A program made the position numbers and the translations under genes. From assembly GCA_934358405.1 (NCBI GenBank), contig CAKRKL010000082.1, forward strand, positions 1 through 8,690: a stretch of 8,690 bases of DNA. The letters are read 5' to 3'. Source of the DNA: an uncultured Blautia sp. GTDB lineage: Bacteria > Bacillota > Clostridia > Lachnospirales > Lachnospiraceae. Below are positions 6,214 to 8,690 of this stretch, piece by piece. Each line of letters starts with the position of its first letter. The first letter of the stretch is position 1. The notes under the pieces were generated by a model. That model saw nothing but the letters and a program-made list of their open reading frames with translations. It had not been told where the DNA came from and made no database searches.

Positions 6214-8475
6214 ATGAATAAGAAAAAAAACAGGGTTTCCTTGAGCCTGCTGTGCTGTTATCTTTTGATACTGTTGGCTCCTTCCTTGTCTACCGTGGTT
6301 ATTTATAATATGGCAAGAAATTCCATGATTGATAATCAGAAGGAACGGATTACCAGCACGCTTTCCCAGGTGAATAATTCTTTTAATCAGGAAATCAAAA
6401 TGGCTCAAAATGTAGGATACTATGTAAGCCGGGAGAAACGTCTGGTGAATTACCTTTCCCAGATGAAAGGGAAAAACGATGCTCAGCAATTTTATGAGCA
6501 ATATACCATTGCCAGTAATTATCCGAATTACAGTCTTACAAATCAGACCATAAAGAATGTATACATTCTTATTGCGGATAGTGACTATATTATCCGAATT
6601 CCTCAGGTGCTGCCGAAGAATGAGCATGGAGCAGCCACTTTGGAAGGATTTCCCCTTTACAGCTATGAACGATTCCAGGAATTTTATAAGGAACAGGATA
6701 AAAATCAAACCTTATTTTACTATGAAGAAAATCCGGGACAAGGCAGTCTGCTTTTGCCTTGCCAGATGGTTTATCCGGGAATCAGGGATCGGGAATGCGC
6801 CATCGTTGTTGAGCTTGACTGGAGCAAAATTGTTAAAATGATGCAGCCGGTACTTGGCGGCAATACCGGAATGGTGGCACTTTTGGATGTAGAGGGCAAT
6901 ATTCTGGAAAGCTGTCAGATTCGCAAAAACAGTTCACAGGAAAATACTCTGATAAATCAGAATTTTAATACACTGAGAAACACAAAAGATGGGGATAAGG
7001 TTACTTATTTCCAGATAAATTGTGGATATAACGGCTGGCAGCTGGCAGCAGCAATTCCAAATGAGGTGCTTTATCAGCGAATCGGAATTATCAGATATGT
7101 AAGTATTGCTTTATGCGTAACAGCCATTCTTATTGGTGTGCTGATCTGTTTTGGATACTGGTACAGAGGCAAGGGAGTTGTAGAAGAGTGCTACAGCCTT
7201 CAGGAGCGTATCACCCAAAATGGGATTGGAGGAACTGGTTTCTGGAAAAATTTCGGGATTTTTCTGAATCAGGTGGATCATCTCCATAATACAGTTGAAA
7301 AGCAGGAACAAATGCTGAAGCAGGCGGTTTTGCGTAAGGTTTTATATGGAAACTACAAATCTGAAGAAGAAATTCTGGAAAGTGCTGCAGCTGTGCAGTT
7401 CCCGCTGGATGATAAAAATTATAGCGTTGTTACCATTGAGCTTGAAGATCCCTTCCAGGCAGAGTCGGATATCAGAATGAACCGTGACACATTTCAGGAA
7501 GCTGTTAATGAGATGATTCGTAATACACTTCCCTGGAATATCTGGATTTATCGGGTCAGTGAGTTGTCCAGTGTGCTTTTGGTCCATGAAAAAACAGATA
7601 TTAATAGAGAAGAGCTGAAGAATGATCTGAACAAACTGAATTTTGAACTGCATAGCCGGCTGAACGCAAAAGGATATATAGGAGTCAGCGGCATTGCAGA
7701 AGAAATCGTAGATATTCCAAAACAATATGAAATTGCTTCAAGGGTATGTGAATATGCCAGATACCAGGGGATTTGTGTGCCTGTATTACCAGAAGACATG
7801 CCAAATGAGAAAATTATAGAACAACCTATGTTTTTCTCTATTGATATGGAAATGAAGCTGATCAGTCTTCTGAAAAGCGGAAACGTACAGCAGATTGAAG
7901 AGATGATTGCACAGATCAAGGAGATTTACCTGTATCAGGGCATTGATTCCTATATATACCGGCATACTGTAGAAATGTTAAGAGGCTGCCTGTTCAGGAG
8001 TATTCCAACAGAAAATGAGAGCCCAAAAAGTCGTGAGCTGTCAGCCGCAGCTTCCAAAGCCCATAGCGCAGGTGAGATTTTTGCTATGATGCGGAAGGTT
8101 GGTGTATTCTGGGAAGAAGCTGCAAGAGAGCGGGATGAAAGTCAGGTTTGCATAGATAAGCAAAAGGTGGCGGATTATATTGAAGAGAATTATGGAGATC
8201 CAACATTAAATCTTTCGATACTGGCAGAGTGGCTGGGAGAACCGGAGCGGAGAATTTATAATGATTTTAAGGTATGCTTTGGAATGTCCTTCAGCAGCTA
8301 TCTGGAGCAGCGAAGACTTGCCAGTGCATGTGAGCTTCTGAAAAAAGGAGCAGCGGTTAAGGATATTGCAGAACAGGTAGGCTACAGCAGTGACTACTCT
8401 TTCAGACGTGCCTTCAAACGTGCATTTGGCGTATCACCCAGCGATTTTAAAAAATGTCAGCCTACTTCTGTCTGA
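6214..8475 (+). CDS. Membrane-anchored one-component AraC/YesN-type transcriptional regulator with extracellular sensor
   Basis: From ATG 6214 the product has 753 residues. This start puts a basic MNKKKNR directly before the first membrane helix (about 8-30). In-frame alternatives are ATG 6181, ATG 6163, ATG 6115 and TTG 6106; the last lies on the opposite gene's ribosome binding site and is unlikely. The ribosome binding sites are all weak (AGGGA at 6199-6203 for 6214; GAGGAAA at 6165-6171 for 6181). Residues 31-289 are extracellular and resemble a dCache-type ligand sensor, including a VALLDVEGNIL strand-turn near 221. The second helix is about 290-316. A cytoplasmic linker with a probable coiled coil (about 350-380) and a mixed alpha/beta region follow. 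The AraC-type double helix-turn-helix occupies about 650-750, ending with the conserved IAEQVGYSS and FKRAFGVSPSDF motifs. No receiver domain is present. By family precedent it binds an extracellular ligand and controls the downstream transport operon, whose first gene starts at 8674. Confidence 0.88.
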   Translation: MNKKKNRVSLSLLCCYLLILLAPSLSTVVIYNMARNSMIDNQKERITSTLSQVNNSFNQEIKMAQNVGYYVSREKRLVNYLSQMKGKNDAQQFYEQYTIASNYPNYSLTNQTIKNVYILIADSDYIIRIPQVLPKNEHGAATLEGFPLYSYERFQEFYKEQDKNQTLFYYEENPGQGSLLLPCQMVYPGIRDRECAIVVELDWSKIVKMMQPVLGGNTGMVALLDVEGNILESCQIRKNSSQENTLINQNFNTLRNTKDGDKVTYFQINCGYNGWQLAAAIPNEVLYQRIGIIRYVSIALCVTAILIGVLICFGYWYRGKGVVEECYSLQERITQNGIGGTGFWKNFGIFLNQVDHLHNTVEKQEQMLKQAVLRKVLYGNYKSEEEILESAAAVQFPLDDKNYSVVTIELEDPFQAESDIRMNRDTFQEAVNEMIRNTLPWNIWIYRVSELSSVLLVHEKTDINREELKNDLNKLNFELHSRLNAKGYIGVSGIAEEIVDIPKQYEIASRVCEYARYQGICVPVLPEDMPNEKIIEQPMFFSIDMEMKLISLLKSGNVQQIEEMIAQIKEIYLYQGIDSYIYRHTVEMLRGCLFRSIPTENESPKSRELSAAASKAHSAGEIFAMMRKVGVFWEEAARERDESQVCIDKQKVADYIEENYGDPTLNLSILAEWLGEPERRIYNDFKVCFGMSFSSYLEQRRLASACELLKKGAAVKDIAEQVGYSSDYSFRRAFKRAFGVSPSDFKKCQPTSV

Positions 8476-8476
8476 T

Positions 8477-8550
8477 TGTCAAAAAGCACTAAGATAGACA
8501 TGATAAAACTGGTGAAAATGGACAGAATGTGTAAAAAGTATGGCTAAAAG
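8477..8550 (+). repeat. A-tract repeats that may be AraC-type operator half-sites
   Basis: Four related elements of TG plus a run of A lie between the regulator stop and the promoter: TGTCAAAAAG (8477), TGATAAAACT (8501), TGTGTAAAAA (8528) and TGGCTAAAAG (8541). Two GACA copies at 8497 and 8521 are 24 bases apart. AraC-family proteins often bind direct repeats upstream of the promoter they activate. Spacing here is irregular and the DNA is AT-rich, so this is tentative. Confidence 0.3.
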
Positions 8551-8582
8551 CAAATATGTTTGGTGCATTTTGGCTTGGAATG

Positions 8583-8591
8583 TGGTATAAA
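8583..8591 (+). promoter_or_regulatory. Extended -10 promoter for the gene starting at 8674
   Basis: TG at 8583-8584, one base, then TATAAA at 8586-8591 form an extended -10 element. No good -35 box stands 17 bases upstream; TTGGTG at 8560-8565 is 20 bases away. A weak -35 with an extended -10 is what one expects of an activator-dependent promoter, consistent with control by the adjacent AraC-type regulator. Start of transcription would be near 8598, giving a leader of about 75 bases. Confidence 0.55.
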
Positions 8592-8599
8592 TAAAGCAA

Positions 8600-8628
8600 G
8601 TTATTGATGCGCAGTCATCAATGCTAAC
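8600..8628. promoter_or_regulatory. Inverted repeat at the inferred transcription start
   Basis: ATTGATG (8603-8609) and CATCAAT (8616-8622) are exact complements around a 6-base centre. GTTA (8600-8603) and TAAC (8625-8628) extend the dyad, with bases left unpaired between. Lying at about +2 to +30 of the inferred transcript, it could be a repressor operator or a 5' leader hairpin. There is no U-tract close behind it, so it is not an intrinsic terminator. Confidence 0.5.
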
Positions 8629-8658
8629 AGTGAAAAATAAAAAAAGGAAAAAGAAAGA

Positions 8659-8664
8659 AGGAGG
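8659..8664 (+). promoter_or_regulatory. Ribosome binding site for the gene at the right edge
   Basis: AGGAGG sits 9 bases before ATG 8674, in an A-rich leader. It is a consensus Shine-Dalgarno site and fixes the start codon of the truncated gene. Confidence 0.8.
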
Positions 8665-8673
8665 CTGTAAACA

Positions 8674-8690
8674 ATGAAGAAAAAAGTATT
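8674..8690 (+). CDS. Start of a gene cut by the window edge; possibly a transporter substrate-binding lipoprotein
   Basis: Only ATG and four further full codons are present (MKKKV, then two bases). Consensus AGGAGG and an extended -10 promoter support a real, well-expressed gene. A lysine-rich start fits a signal peptide. Sensor-type AraC regulators in Clostridia commonly precede the solute-binding protein of a sugar ABC transporter, so that is the likely identity, but it rests only on context. Confidence 0.65.

Noticed and set aside
6154..6708. 184-codon minus-strand open frame over the start of the AraC-type regulator
   Set aside because: Phe/Ile/His-rich translation with no motifs; it is antisense to the regulator's first membrane helix and sensor.
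8600..8628. Dyad as an intrinsic terminator of the regulator gene
   Set aside because: It lies about 125 bases after the stop, downstream of a promoter, and is followed by an A-rich rather than T-rich strand.
1..8690. CRISPR array, tRNA, rRNA or mobile element
   Set aside because: No regularly spaced direct repeats, cloverleaf-like sequence, ribosomal RNA motif, transposase or terminal repeats were seen on reading both strands.

Overview
The window looks like chromosome from a low-to-mid-GC Gram-positive anaerobe of the class Clostridia, most likely a gut Lachnospiraceae. This is inferred from strong AGGAGG-type ribosome binding sites, Lys/Glu-rich proteins, a membrane-anchored AraC/YesN-type regulator placed just upstream of a new transcription unit (a layout typical of sugar ABC-transporter loci in these bacteria), and a CcdA-like redox protein in place of a Gram-negative Dsb system. 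No rRNA, tRNA, CRISPR array, insertion sequence or phage gene is visible. Apart from the two genes cut by the window edges, all genes look intact.

Region 1 (1-4161) is a tight plus-strand cluster: the 3' end of cutC, an 831-residue transglutaminase-fold protein starting 12 bases after the cutC stop, and an M28-family metallopeptidase starting at most 27 bases later. None of the three visible N-termini carries a signal peptide (the cutC N-terminus is missing), so the products are probably cytoplasmic. The most unusual protein is the transglutaminase-fold one. It has two transglutaminase-like cores: the first keeps Cys and His but has Gly where Asp is expected, and the second keeps His and Asp but has Val where Cys is expected. 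A thioredoxin-like domain without a CxxC motif follows at the C-terminus. Its first core resembles peptide:N-glycanase around the active site.

Region 2 (4162-6091) begins with a near-consensus sigma-A promoter (TTGAAA-N17-TATAAT) and a short leader with a small hairpin. It then encodes a 502-residue fusion of two thioredoxin/glutaredoxin-like domains and a six-helix CcdA/DsbD-type membrane electron carrier. A small minus-strand gene of unknown function converges on it, and the two coding regions overlap by 23 bases at their 3' ends.

Region 3 (6092-8690) starts with a short divergent intergenic stretch containing a perfect 12-base palindrome. It continues with a membrane-bound one-component regulator (two membrane helices, a large extracellular sensor and a C-terminal AraC-type DNA-binding domain). 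Next is a 198-base intergenic region with an extended -10 promoter, an imperfect dyad and A-tract repeats, and finally the first 17 bases of a gene with an excellent ribosome binding site. The natural inference is that the regulator senses an extracellular ligand and controls the transcription unit that begins at the right edge. No convincing intrinsic terminator was found after any gene.
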